Origin: Sphingobacteriales bacterium
GTDB taxonomy: Bacteria > Bacteroidota > Bacteroidia > Chitinophagales > JADIYW01
Assembly: GCA_016719635.1 (NCBI GenBank)
Contig: JADJYT010000016.1
Location: forward strand, 248,001 to 312,000
Direction: 5' to 3'
DNA length: 64,000 bases
The notes beneath the pieces are model-generated. The model made no database searches. It had not been told where the DNA came from and saw only the letters and a program-made list of their open reading frames with translations. Position numbers and translations under genes: made by a program. Shown here in pieces: positions 34,501 through 41,726 of the stretch. Numbering within the stretch: position 1 is the first letter of the stretch; every line of letters starts with the position of its first letter.

Positions 34501-34964
34501 TGTATGACTGTACGATTGACACGGATGTGGAGATGCTCATTCCGCTGGAATATGTGCAGAATACGGAAGAGCGATTGCGATTGTACACAGAATTAGATGC
34601 CATTGAAAGCGAAGAAAAACTGCAGGCTTTCGCGAAGAAGACAGAAGACCGGTTTGGAAAACTGCCGAAACAAATCAGTGAGCTGTTTGACGGACTGCGC
34701 ATCCGCTGGGTAGCCAAAAAAATAGGGTTTGAGCGCATTATCCTGAAAGGCGGGAAGCTGCGCTGTTATTTTTTAGACAATCCGAGATCTCCCTACTACG
34801 AAAGCCCCTATTTTCCAAAAGTGATGGCCTATATTCAGAATTCTAAAAAGAGGTGCAACCTGAAGCAAAGCGGCAACAGTCTGATACTGGTGTACGACAA
34901 CATCAAAACCATGCACGAAACAGAATTGTTGTTTAAAGATATTGATGTGAATGTATTTGGGTAA
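31578..34964 (+). CDS. mfd: Transcription-repair coupling factor Mfd
   Basis: A 1128-residue ATPase that removes stalled RNA polymerase and recruits UvrA. Order: UvrB-like N-terminal domains (residues 1-400), the polymerase-interacting domain starting at LNPGDYVTHIDHGVGVFSGL (around 455), the helicase motor with GDVGFGKTEIAIRAA Walker A (around 595), DEEQKFG, LTATPIPRTLKFS, and the C-terminal TRCF domain. Odd feature: residues about 282-292 (NPPSGGRKGVE) are encoded by a GC-rich palindromic repeat inserted in frame. uvrB lies at 41.7 kb. Mfd is otherwise full length. Confidence 0.95.
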   Translation: MDLQQLLFLFRDDQRTQELSHHLSSPQARVLLRGTIGSSVNFITASLFLQAEYTHVIIAHDAEEAQYIQNDLQHLLEKKEILYLPSSYKKPYAFAEHSGHHILLRAQTLNALMNAKKGGELIVTFPDALQELLVRKEKLIENTLFLKTGEKIDVDFMLDVLLEYGFNRTDFVYEPGEFSIRGGIIDVFSFGNELPYRIELFDNEVESLRTFDPETQLSQRKISELTIIPNINEHFTQETTASLFEFLPENTVFWFRDAVLFQELSEKQYDRALEEMELLKNPPSGGRKGVEHPFLNKALNQLFVAPEELMNELAKYRIISASLLPAVLKEKEEKHITYRQSPQPSFNRNFDLLIQDLRQQRKNHFQLFLFSENARQIERFQHIFQDKKADINFNPCYVDLAQGFIDKDLQVVCYTDHQIFDRYHKYKTKSGFNRTKAITIRQLKDLNPGDYVTHIDHGVGVFSGLETITVNGQSQEMVRLMYKDNDLLYVNINSLHKISKFTGKEGHIPKVNKLGSDAWTNLKNKTKKKIKDIAAELIKLYAQRKVAKGYAFHKDTYLQDELEASFMYEDTPDQIKATADVKADMEKPHPMDRLICGDVGFGKTEIAIRAAYKAVTNRKQVAVLVPTTILAWQHFKTFSSRLKEQGVVVDFLNRFKSAKEKKETLEKTKEGKTDILIGTHALLNKELIFKDLGLLIIDEEQKFGVSAKEKLRHISANVDTLTLTATPIPRTLKFSLMGARDLSNIMTPPTNRIPITTEVQVFDVKKLKEIIEFEVYRGGQVYFVHNRVKDLPELETVLRKLCPDISIKTAHGQLEGDQLEEIMLQFINGEFDVLLSTNIVESGLDIPNANTIIINNAHHFGLSDLHQLRGRVGRSNKKAFCYLLAPPKSTLTDEARKRLQTLEEFSDLGSGFQIALRDMDIRGAGNLLGGEQSGFITDIGFEMYHKILDEAIQELKYTDFKEVFKEQIEEQKQFVYDCTIDTDVEMLIPLEYVQNTEERLRLYTELDAIESEEKLQAFAKKTEDRFGKLPKQISELFDGLRIRWVAKKIGFERIILKGGKLRCYFLDNPRSPYYESPYFPKVMAYIQNSKKRCNLKQSGNSLILVYDNIKTMHETELLFKDIDVNVFG
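32419..32447. repeat. Interspersed GC-rich palindromic repeat inserted inside mfd
   Basis: The stretch CCCCCTTCAGGGGG followed by CAGAAAGGGGGTA has the form of the short C/G-palindromic repeats that are common in intergenic DNA of Bacteroidota. It is in frame and adds about ten residues to Mfd. A related element occurs right after mfd (34965). Confidence 0.65.
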
Positions 34965-34993
34965 CCCACCCCTTAGTCCCCTCCGGGGAGGGG
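34965..34993. repeat. Interspersed GC-rich palindromic repeat downstream of mfd
   Basis: CCCACCCCTTAGTCCCC, then TCCGGGGAGGGG starting directly after the mfd stop codon. The CCCCTCCGGGGAGGGG core is palindromic. This element type is frequently found between genes in Bacteroidota. Confidence 0.65.
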
Positions 34994-35118
34994 AAAGCGC
35001 AAGTGCATTTCTGTTCGGACTGTTCGTTTGTATTTTGTCATTTAAAAATTAAAAATTGTGCTGAAATTAAAATATTATGGCACTGTCCGAATCTCCCTTC
35101 AAGACGGGATTAAGCCTG

Positions 35119-35134
35119 CCTGTCAGCAGACAGG
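35119..35134. repeat. Small palindrome downstream of the glucosidase gene
   Basis: CCTGTC AGCA GACAGG: 6-bp perfect arms in the 188-bp spacer between the convergent mfd and glucosidase genes. It may assist termination for the minus-strand gene, but no T-tract follows. Confidence 0.45.
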
Positions 35135-35153
35135 GGGTGTGTAAAATTCAGCC

Positions 35154-36755
35154 CTACACACGCAACAGCACGCCGCCAAATCCCTGTAACGTAATTTGAT
35201 TGCCCGAAACAACGGATTGTTTTAAGGTGTATACCTTTTCTTTAATATTGAAATTTATCCTGGTGCCTCTGTCTTCGGAACTGAAATTTAAGATAATCAG
35301 TAATTTTTCTTTCGGCGAGCTGCGCAGAAAAGCCAGTAAATCCTTGCTGTCTGCAGAAAACACCTCGATAGAACCATCCTGCAGAGAAGTATAATCCTTT
35401 CGAAGCTGGTTCAGTTTTTTGAAGACATTGAGCAGTGACTGTTCATCCGCCTGCTGCTGTGCCACATTCCTGTTTTCCAGATCATCCGCTATCGGGAGCC
35501 ATGTAGAACTGGCTGCCGAAAAGCCTGCATTTTTTCCATTGTTCCACTGCATCGGCGTACGGCACACATCCCTGTTGATGGGCACCGGAATCCGGTCGGC
35601 CAAAAACTGCGGTACCCAGGAAAAAGTATGAGCCAAAGCATCTTTCGCGATTTTAATGGGAATCTTCACATTGGTCATTCCAATCTCCTCCCCATAATAA
35701 ACCGTAGGAACACCGCGCATGGTGTACTGCAGCAAAGCCAGCAGTTTAGCTTTCTCTAAATTGTTGCGGAGGCGGCCGATGCTGCGCAGCTGGTCATGGT
35801 TCGAGAATACGATAACCGGTGTATAGGGTTTCGGATATTCCTTTTCGTACTCCAGGATTTTTTTTCTGAAAAATCCGGCATCGAAATTAAACATGACCAC
35901 ATCAAATAAGAAAATGAGATGCAGCCCGTCCTGCCGTTCGCCGAGGTATTGTTTTTTCAGTTTGTGCTTTCCAAACACTTCTCCCAGCAGCAACCTGGCC
36001 GGTTGAAATTCATTTATGACGCTCCGCAATTCTTTCGCCAGCGTAAAATTCTCCGGTTGATTTACGGAATATTTTCGTACCTGAAAATTCCCGCCCGGAT
36101 ATTCTTCGCTGGGAATGGCACACAGGATGGAAAATGGGTTGTCGCGGAACTGCGGGTCTTTGATGATGCAGTTGAAAATATCCAACCGAAAACCATCCAC
36201 GCCTTTTGCGAGCCAGAAACGGCAGGCATCAAACATCTGTTGTTTTACTGCAGGGTTCTGGTAATTCAAATCCGGCTGGAAGGGCAGGAAAGAGGCAAAA
36301 TAATACTGGTCTCTTTCTTTGCAATAATGCCAGCCTTTCGGCCCTACAATACTTTTCCAGTTATTCGGTTGGTCGCGCCAGATATACCAGTCCGCTTTTG
36401 GATTAATCCTCGATGATTTGGACTCCAGGAACCAGGCATGCTGATCAGAGGTATGGTTCATCACCATATCAAATACAATCTTCAGACCTTTATCGTGACA
36501 GGCGGCAATCAATGCTTCAGCATCCTGCAGTGTACCATATTCAGGAGCGATATTGAAATAATCGGCGATATCATATCCAAAATCCACCTGCGGGGATGTG
36601 TAAAAGGGAGAAATCCAGATAGTCTCAAACCCGAGGTCTCGTATATAATCCAGTTTCTGAATGATACCGTTCAGGTCGCCGATGCCATCGCCATTGCTGT
36701 CATAAAAGGAACGGGGGTAAATCTGGTAGATAGCCGTTGTGTTATACCATGCCAT
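35154..36755 (-). CDS. GH13 alpha-glucosidase
   Basis: A 533-residue glycoside hydrolase family 13 enzyme, oligo-1,6-glucosidase/alpha-glucosidase type. Conserved regions in order: QIYPRSFYDSNGDGIGDLNG, FDMVMNHTSDQHAWF, GFRLDIFN (nucleophile Asp), LLGEVFG (acid Glu) and FSNHDQLRS (third Asp). A C-terminal beta domain ends the protein. No signal peptide, so it is cytosolic and probably acts on imported oligosaccharides. It stands alone, convergent with mfd and 47 bp downstream of hemN on the same strand; a link with hemN is not evident. Confidence 0.92.
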   Translation of the reverse strand: MAWYNTTAIYQIYPRSFYDSNGDGIGDLNGIIQKLDYIRDLGFETIWISPFYTSPQVDFGYDIADYFNIAPEYGTLQDAEALIAACHDKGLKIVFDMVMNHTSDQHAWFLESKSSRINPKADWYIWRDQPNNWKSIVGPKGWHYCKERDQYYFASFLPFQPDLNYQNPAVKQQMFDACRFWLAKGVDGFRLDIFNCIIKDPQFRDNPFSILCAIPSEEYPGGNFQVRKYSVNQPENFTLAKELRSVINEFQPARLLLGEVFGKHKLKKQYLGERQDGLHLIFLFDVVMFNFDAGFFRKKILEYEKEYPKPYTPVIVFSNHDQLRSIGRLRNNLEKAKLLALLQYTMRGVPTVYYGEEIGMTNVKIPIKIAKDALAHTFSWVPQFLADRIPVPINRDVCRTPMQWNNGKNAGFSAASSTWLPIADDLENRNVAQQQADEQSLLNVFKKLNQLRKDYTSLQDGSIEVFSADSKDLLAFLRSSPKEKLLIILNFSSEDRGTRINFNIKEKVYTLKQSVVSGNQITLQGFGGVLLRV

Positions 36756-36802
36756 GGAGTGAAAATACTAAAATAAAACAAGGATAAAAAATTTACGAAA
36801 GC

Positions 36803-38176
36803 TTATACAGCCTGGCTGAATTTGGGCGTTTCCTGTGGCGAGTCAGATATGGAATCGTTCATGCGCTTGTCAAAAACGGCACATATATTTCGCAGGAAAC
36901 TCCAACCTGACGGCGTAACCCTTAGGGTGGTATTTTTCCAATCTATCAAACCGTCTTTTTGTAAATCTTCCAGCTGGTGTCTCATTTTTTCAGTCAATTC
37001 AAACTCGTTTTTCCAGTTTGTTTTCCCCTTACAGGCAATATGCAAAATCTGTTTGCGGTAAACGATATCCTCTTCTGTCAGGTTGATACCCCGATGTATA
37101 GGCAATGTGTTTTTTTCCAGGGCTTCATAATATTCTTCGACCGTTTTCAGGTTCTGGCGGTAGCCGTAAAAAACATCACTGATTGCCGAAACCCCTAATC
37201 CAATCAACACCTCTGTGTTGGTGGTGGTATATCCCATAAAATTGCGGTGCAGCGTTCCGTTGTTTTTACTGATCAACAATGCATCTCCCTCTAAAGCGAA
37301 ATGATCCATCCCCACATCGGCATAGCCGGCCTTGACCAGCATAGCTTTACCCAATTCATATAATTCAAACTTCTCGTTACCTTTCGGCAAATCATTTTCG
37401 TCATATGCCCGCTGTGATTTTTTTGTCCAGGGTACATGCGCATAACTGTAAAATGCTATCCGGTTGGGTTTTAATTCAATGACAGATTGTATTGTCTGTT
37501 CTATACTTTCTTTTGTCTGAAACGGCAAGCCGTAAATCAAATCGAAGTTGACGGATTCGTAGCCGATCTCACGTGCCCATTCGGTCGCCTGTTTGGTCTT
37601 CTCATACGGCTGTATGCGGTTAATGGCGGTCTGTACCTTTATATCTAAATCCTGCACACCGTAACTCACCCTGCGAAAACCCCTACCATACAATGTTTGC
37701 AAATGTTCGTAGGTGGTGTTGTTCGGATGCCCCTCAAAACTAAACTCCCGTTCGGGATGTATGGCAACGTCTTTAAATAATTCCGTAAGGAAAGCTTGTA
37801 GGTTTTCCGGACTGAAAAAAGTGGGCGTTCCGCCTCCCAGGTGTAATTCCCGAATCACCAATCCTTCTCCGAAAATGAATTTATAGTGTTCCCATTCCTT
37901 TAAGAGATGGTCAATGTAAATGGTTTCGACACTGTGGTTTTTAGTGATGCGTTTATTGCATCCGCAATAGGTACACAGTTGCTCGCAAAAAGGCAAATGT
38001 ATATAAAGGCTGATACCCTCTTTCGTTTTACCCGCATGGATTGCTTTCTGAATTTGAAGGGTCCAGTCTTCATTATCCGTCATGTTGTCCTGCCAGTACG
38101 GAACAGTAGGATAGCTGGTATACCTTGGAATAGGAACATTGTATTTTTCTATCAGCGGATTAAAAGCCATATGCAA
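36803..38176 (-). CDS. hemN: Oxygen-independent coproporphyrinogen III oxidase
   Basis: A radical-SAM enzyme of 457 residues (ATG 38176 or 38170) that decarboxylates coproporphyrinogen III in haem synthesis without oxygen. The N-terminus VPIPRYTSYPTVPYW is the HemN signature, and the cluster motif is CEQLCTYCGCN (CxxxCxxC plus an extra Cys). LHLGGGTPTFFSPENL and ISDVFYGYRQNLKTVEEYY follow, which distinguish true HemN from HemW. Preceded 37 bp upstream by a PaiB-like gene in the same direction. Confidence 0.95.
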   Translation of the reverse strand: MHMAFNPLIEKYNVPIPRYTSYPTVPYWQDNMTDNEDWTLQIQKAIHAGKTKEGISLYIHLPFCEQLCTYCGCNKRITKNHSVETIYIDHLLKEWEHYKFIFGEGLVIRELHLGGGTPTFFSPENLQAFLTELFKDVAIHPEREFSFEGHPNNTTYEHLQTLYGRGFRRVSYGVQDLDIKVQTAINRIQPYEKTKQATEWAREIGYESVNFDLIYGLPFQTKESIEQTIQSVIELKPNRIAFYSYAHVPWTKKSQRAYDENDLPKGNEKFELYELGKAMLVKAGYADVGMDHFALEGDALLISKNNGTLHRNFMGYTTTNTEVLIGLGVSAISDVFYGYRQNLKTVEEYYEALEKNTLPIHRGINLTEEDIVYRKQILHIACKGKTNWKNEFELTEKMRHQLEDLQKDGLIDWKNTTLRVTPSGWSFLRNICAVFDKRMNDSISDSPQETPKFSQAV

Positions 38177-38213
38177 AAATAAGGGGATTGCGCCAAACCA
38201 AGTATGATTTATA

Positions 38214-38810
38214 TCACATCCGCCTGGCTAAATCATTTTTAAGGGGATCATTGCTGTCTTCCAGGTGCTTTTTTACGGTTTGTCTGTCCTGTTCGGATTT
38301 GTTCTGAGACAGTTTTTCCTTTCCTTGCAGTTCGCTGACTGTTATCTTGAAGGCTACGATACCTTTAAGCAAGCCATTCACATATTTTTCATCCAATGAC
38401 CTGAACTGTTCCAGGTAAGAAGGTTCATAAGCCTGCATTTGTCTGTGAAGGACCATCAATTTTTCTTCATCGGTATGGTATAATTCTATTTTTCCATAGG
38501 CATGGACCGCCATAAAATTCCAGGTAGGAACATTCTGCGGATGCTCATACAATGTGGGCGAAATATAGGCGTGTGGTTCGGAGAAGATAACCAGCACATT
38601 CTGACCATCCATATTTCTCCATTGATGGTTTGTGAGAGAGAGGTGCGAATAGAGTACGATATCTTTTTCTTGCTTTTCTATCACAAAGGGCAAATGTGTC
38701 GCAAGAGGGCGATTGTCTTCTGCAGAAATCAGTACAGCAAAATTATATTGTTGCATGAATGCCAGCAGTTTGCCGGTATCTTTCTGCTCAAAATGTTTAG
38801 GTATGTACAT
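38214..38810 (-). CDS. FMN-binding PaiB-family protein
   Basis: A 198-residue protein of the PaiB/FMN-binding split-barrel family. The N-terminus MYIPKHFEQKD, then ATHLPFVIEK, YSHLSLTNHQWRN, FSEPHAYISPTLY and VPTWNFMAVHAYGKIEL are the family blocks. In Bacillus PaiB is linked to transcriptional repression of sporulation and protease genes; most homologues are uncharacterised flavin or haem-binding proteins. Located 37 bp upstream of hemN and likely cotranscribed, so a haem-related role is conceivable (inference). Confidence 0.88.
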   Translation of the reverse strand: MYIPKHFEQKDTGKLLAFMQQYNFAVLISAEDNRPLATHLPFVIEKQEKDIVLYSHLSLTNHQWRNMDGQNVLVIFSEPHAYISPTLYEHPQNVPTWNFMAVHAYGKIELYHTDEEKLMVLHRQMQAYEPSYLEQFRSLDEKYVNGLLKGIVAFKITVSELQGKEKLSQNKSEQDRQTVKKHLEDSNDPLKNDLARRM

Positions 38811-38847
38811 ATCCGCCCTGAATATTTGTCATTAAAGAATCCCGGAG

Positions 38848-39831
38848 CTACCAGGTAGAAATTGTTTTGACGACAACCGTATCTCTGTTGTCCGGTGTTT
38901 TCTCTAAAATACGGGTGTTGATGTTGCCGCTTCCGGCAAAATCAATCAGGTTCCTTCGTTGCCGGAACACCTCTTCGGGATGTGCCCTAAACTTTGCCAG
39001 CACCACCCATTTGCCTCTCTTGAAACTATACAGCAACACATCCCCCACCATTCCATCCGGCGATTTTATAACGATAGAAAAATCATCCGATCCGTCTCCG
39101 TCCACATCATTTTCATTTAAGACATTGACACCCACACATTGCGGTATCCTGATTTCCGGCAGATCTAAATTGGTAAAGGATATTTTTGTTTCCATAGTCA
39201 CATATGTCCCCGAGGAGTCCGGTTCCGGTTTTAGAATGATAAGGTCTTCATTTTCTCCGTCACCGTTAAAATCGCCGGAAGACTGACTTTCACTTTCTTC
39301 AAACTCTTCGAACAAAGAAACCATCTCCGGCCGGCTGTCCGCCTCCTTGTCACTTTCTATAATTATATGCCAACTGCTGTCTGCCTGTTTTTTGAAAATG
39401 AGATACGAATGATAGACGTTGGGTTTGTTGTCAATAGTCACCAGTTTTAAGAACTCACATTTGTAATCGCCCGTATCAGAAGCATAAATTCCCACCCTTC
39501 CGATGATACGTTCTTTGTATGAGTCTGCTTTTCTTATCTTAAATACTTTAGTATCAATAACCGATTTTCTTGAAACTCTTTTTTTGAAAAACAGCACCGG
39601 GTCGTTGTAAAATTTATAGAGGCTGTCAATTCGGGTTGAGTCATGCGCTGCATTCCACTCATACACTACATCAATAACCGTTTGCTGTTCGGTGGGCAGC
39701 ATTTTATAAGACTGTTTGATCTCGTCTTCCTTAGACAACACTGTTTTTTTTGCTTCATTATTACAGGAAGAACATGCTTGAAATAAAGAGAGAAGAACGG
39801 CGATAATTATGAAATAAGAATTTTTCTTCAC
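38848..39831 (-). CDS. Lipoprotein with calcium-binding-like DxDGDG repeats
   Basis: A 327-residue putative lipoprotein (signal IIIAVLLSLFQAC). Its N-terminal half is helical and resembles a DUF4878/NTF2-like fold in general shape (QTVIDVVYEWNAAHDS). The second half contains GDFNGDGENEDLI and NDVDGDGSDDFSI, which are FG-GAP/EF-hand-like acidic loops that often bind Ca2+. No family could be named. It lies 37 bp upstream of the PaiB-like gene on the same strand and may start that transcription unit. Confidence 0.65.
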   Translation of the reverse strand: MKKNSYFIIIAVLLSLFQACSSCNNEAKKTVLSKEDEIKQSYKMLPTEQQTVIDVVYEWNAAHDSTRIDSLYKFYNDPVLFFKKRVSRKSVIDTKVFKIRKADSYKERIIGRVGIYASDTGDYKCEFLKLVTIDNKPNVYHSYLIFKKQADSSWHIIIESDKEADSRPEMVSLFEEFEESESQSSGDFNGDGENEDLIILKPEPDSSGTYVTMETKISFTNLDLPEIRIPQCVGVNVLNENDVDGDGSDDFSIVIKSPDGMVGDVLLYSFKRGKWVVLAKFRAHPEEVFRQRRNLIDFAGSGNINTRILEKTPDNRDTVVVKTISTW

Positions 39832-40518
39832 ACGGTATATTTAGTATCAAAGATAAGCATTAGATTAAAGTACCCGGTTATAATCGCTAATTTTTTTAAA
39901 AACAAATCCTCAATAGAGACAAGTGCCCTGCCGAAACTTCAGGGTTGCAGCAATAAAAAAATACGACAGCTGCATTTTGCATAAATAGAAAACGGAAGCG
40001 TGTGGCTTTGTAAAAAATGATTTTTACATGGTATTTTGAGGCATTGTAACAAAATATTTTTAAAAAAAATTTGCCCTTGTTGAAAACGTAAAGCATATAT
40101 TTTTTCGACAAGGTGTAATAATTTTACAGGCAAGGGTTTATGGTTGTGTTTGTGTTTGTTTTAAAAAAATTTTTTTTGACATTCCCTGTAACATCAGTCT
40201 TTACTGGTTTTTCGTCCGGGCAAATGGAAGAAAATCTTTTATCAATGAATCCTTTTTGAATGATACGAAATATTGGAATGAAAAAATCAAACCTAAAAAA
40301 ACCGTCTGAATTATTTTTACGAATAAAGACTGGCTTTACGTTATCCACAATTATCAACATTTATGAATAACTCAAGTATTGTATAAAATGAATAATGTAT
40401 TACTTTTATATTGCAGAATAGTTAAAAGAGAATTTCAATCTGCATATAAAAAATAAAGTTCTCTGACAGAAATGTTTCGACTGTATAAAATGAAACAAAA
40501 AAACAAAATCAAAAAGCA
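39832..40518. other. 687-bp AT-rich intergenic region with DnaA-box-like sites
   Basis: No convincing gene is present. The region is AT-rich with long A and T runs. It holds a perfect TTATCCACA (40341-40349) and, one base later, TTATCAACA (40351-40359), which resemble two tandem DnaA boxes. It serves at least as the upstream region of the H1-like gene and of the divergent lipoprotein gene. Confidence 0.55.
40341..40359 (+). promoter_or_regulatory. Two tandem DnaA-box-like 9-mers
   Basis: TTATCCACA matches the DnaA consensus TTATNCACA exactly; TTATCAACA differs by one base and starts 10 bp later. No further perfect boxes were seen nearby, so an origin is not established. Confidence 0.4.
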
Positions 40519-40776
40519 ATGGCAAAGAAAACAGCAAGCGCAAAGCCAGCAGCAAAAAAAGCTCCAGCTAAGAAAGCAGCAGCTCCAAAAAAAGCAGTAG
40601 CAAAAAAAGCTCCGGCTAAGAAAGCAGCAGCTCCTAAAAAAGCAGCAGCTCCTAAAAAAGCAGTAGCGAAAAAAGCTCCGGCGAAAAAAGCTCCGGCGAA
40701 AAAAGCAGCAGCTCCTAAAAAAGCAGTGGCGAAAAAAGCTCCGGCTAAGAAAGCGGCAGCTCCTAAAAAAAAGTAA
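40519..40776 (+). CDS. Histone H1-like Lys/Ala/Pro-rich protein
   Basis: An 85-residue protein made almost wholly of Lys, Ala and Pro, starting MAKKTASAKPAAKKAP and continuing as repeats of KKAPAKKAAAPKKAVA. This is the composition of eukaryotic H1 tails and of bacterial H1-like proteins (HctB, AlgP C-terminus), which bind and compact DNA. The repeat units are encoded by near-identical codon blocks, so copy number is likely variable between strains. It is followed by a strong terminator, and a long AT-rich region lies upstream. Confidence 0.85.
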   Translation: MAKKTASAKPAAKKAPAKKAAAPKKAVAKKAPAKKAAAPKKAAAPKKAVAKKAPAKKAPAKKAAAPKKAVAKKAPAKKAAAPKKK

Positions 40777-40802
40777 TCGCATCCGTGCGACGAAAACAAT
40801 AA

Positions 40803-40838
40803 ACCCGATACCTTTAAAGGTGTCGGGTTTTGTTTTTT
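40803..40838 (+). terminator. Intrinsic terminator after the H1-like gene
   Basis: AACCCGATACCTTT pairs with AAAGGTGTCGGGTT (one G-T pair) and is followed by a T-rich run ending in TTTTTT. Confidence 0.88.
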
Positions 40839-40849
40839 AACCTTGCGAT

Positions 40850-41704
40850 TTACAGAAATGAGAATGCACTGACACGCTCAGATTCCTTCCATAATAACAC
40901 CTGTAAATTTATATCATAAGACGCCGATGATGATTTTTTAGCTTTACAGTTGTGAAAATACTTTCCGGTAATACCCTTCACTTCATCACTGCCCGCCAGG
41001 TAGATATGAGAACTCGCGCCTTTTTCTACCGTTAAACCAAATAATCTGGAAAAGGTACTCCAGGCCACTCCAAAGAATGTATTTCCATTCTTAGAGCCTA
41101 TCGGTGTGTATACGAAACCGGGGTGCAGTGCATTGACGGTAATATTGAATGGTTTGGACTTCTCTGCGAGATAATAGGTGAATAGTACATTTGCCAGTTT
41201 GGATTGTTCGTAAGCTTTCAGTACAAAATAGTTTTTCTTTTTATAAAACGATTCTATGTCTATTGTCTTAGCCTGGTAATGGGAGTCGCTGGCAACATTA
41301 ACAATGCGGGCGTCCGTGCCTTTTTTCAGCAAATCGAACAGGTAATATGTCAGCCAGAAATAATTGAAGTGATTGTTCGCTATCGTCATTTCTATCCCAT
41401 CCGGAGACAGTTCAAATTTGGAAAACACGCCACCGGCATTATTCAGCAACACATCCAGCTTGCTGAAATCTTTTTTGATTTGTTCGGCAACCTGTTCCAC
41501 TGATTTCTGAACGGCCAGATTGGCGACATACAAATGTATCTTGCTGTTGCCGGAAAAAGCCTGAATGCCTTTAACTGCCTGTTCTCCTTTTTCTCTGTTG
41601 CGGCACAACAAGATAATTTCATGACCCTGTTTGGCCAGTTGTCGGGCGGCTTCGAAACCTAAACCGGAATTGGCCCCTGTGATAAGAATGGTTTTATTGT
41701 TCAT
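40850..41704 (-). CDS. Short-chain dehydrogenase/reductase
   Basis: A 284-residue SDR of the retinol-dehydrogenase-like group. The cofactor loop is TGANSGLGFEAARQLA (residues 8-23), followed by LLNNAGGVF, the catalytic Ser in VNVASDSHYQ and YEQSKLANVLF (YxxxK). The fold is complete; NADP(H) preference is suggested by the arginines in LLCRNREKG after strand 2. Substrate unknown. Located 22 bp after uvrB on the same strand, with no functional relation evident. Confidence 0.9.
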   Translation of the reverse strand: MNNKTILITGANSGLGFEAARQLAKQGHEIILLCRNREKGEQAVKGIQAFSGNSKIHLYVANLAVQKSVEQVAEQIKKDFSKLDVLLNNAGGVFSKFELSPDGIEMTIANNHFNYFWLTYYLFDLLKKGTDARIVNVASDSHYQAKTIDIESFYKKKNYFVLKAYEQSKLANVLFTYYLAEKSKPFNITVNALHPGFVYTPIGSKNGNTFFGVAWSTFSRLFGLTVEKGASSHIYLAGSDEVKGITGKYFHNCKAKKSSSASYDINLQVLLWKESERVSAFSFL

Positions 41705-41726
41705 ATAAAAATTTTATTCGTTATAA

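Noticed and set aside
40540..40776. Short direct repeats that could suggest a CRISPR array or tandem regulatory repeats
   Set aside because: The repeats are codon-level repeats of KKAPAKKAAA in the H1-like gene; there are no spacers or cas genes.
40435..40799. Long minus-strand frames rich in Phe/Cys/Ser or Ala/Phe opposite the H1-like gene
   Set aside because: They are the antisense readings of the Lys/Ala/Pro codon repeats, with unnatural composition, and the plus-strand protein has clear family character.
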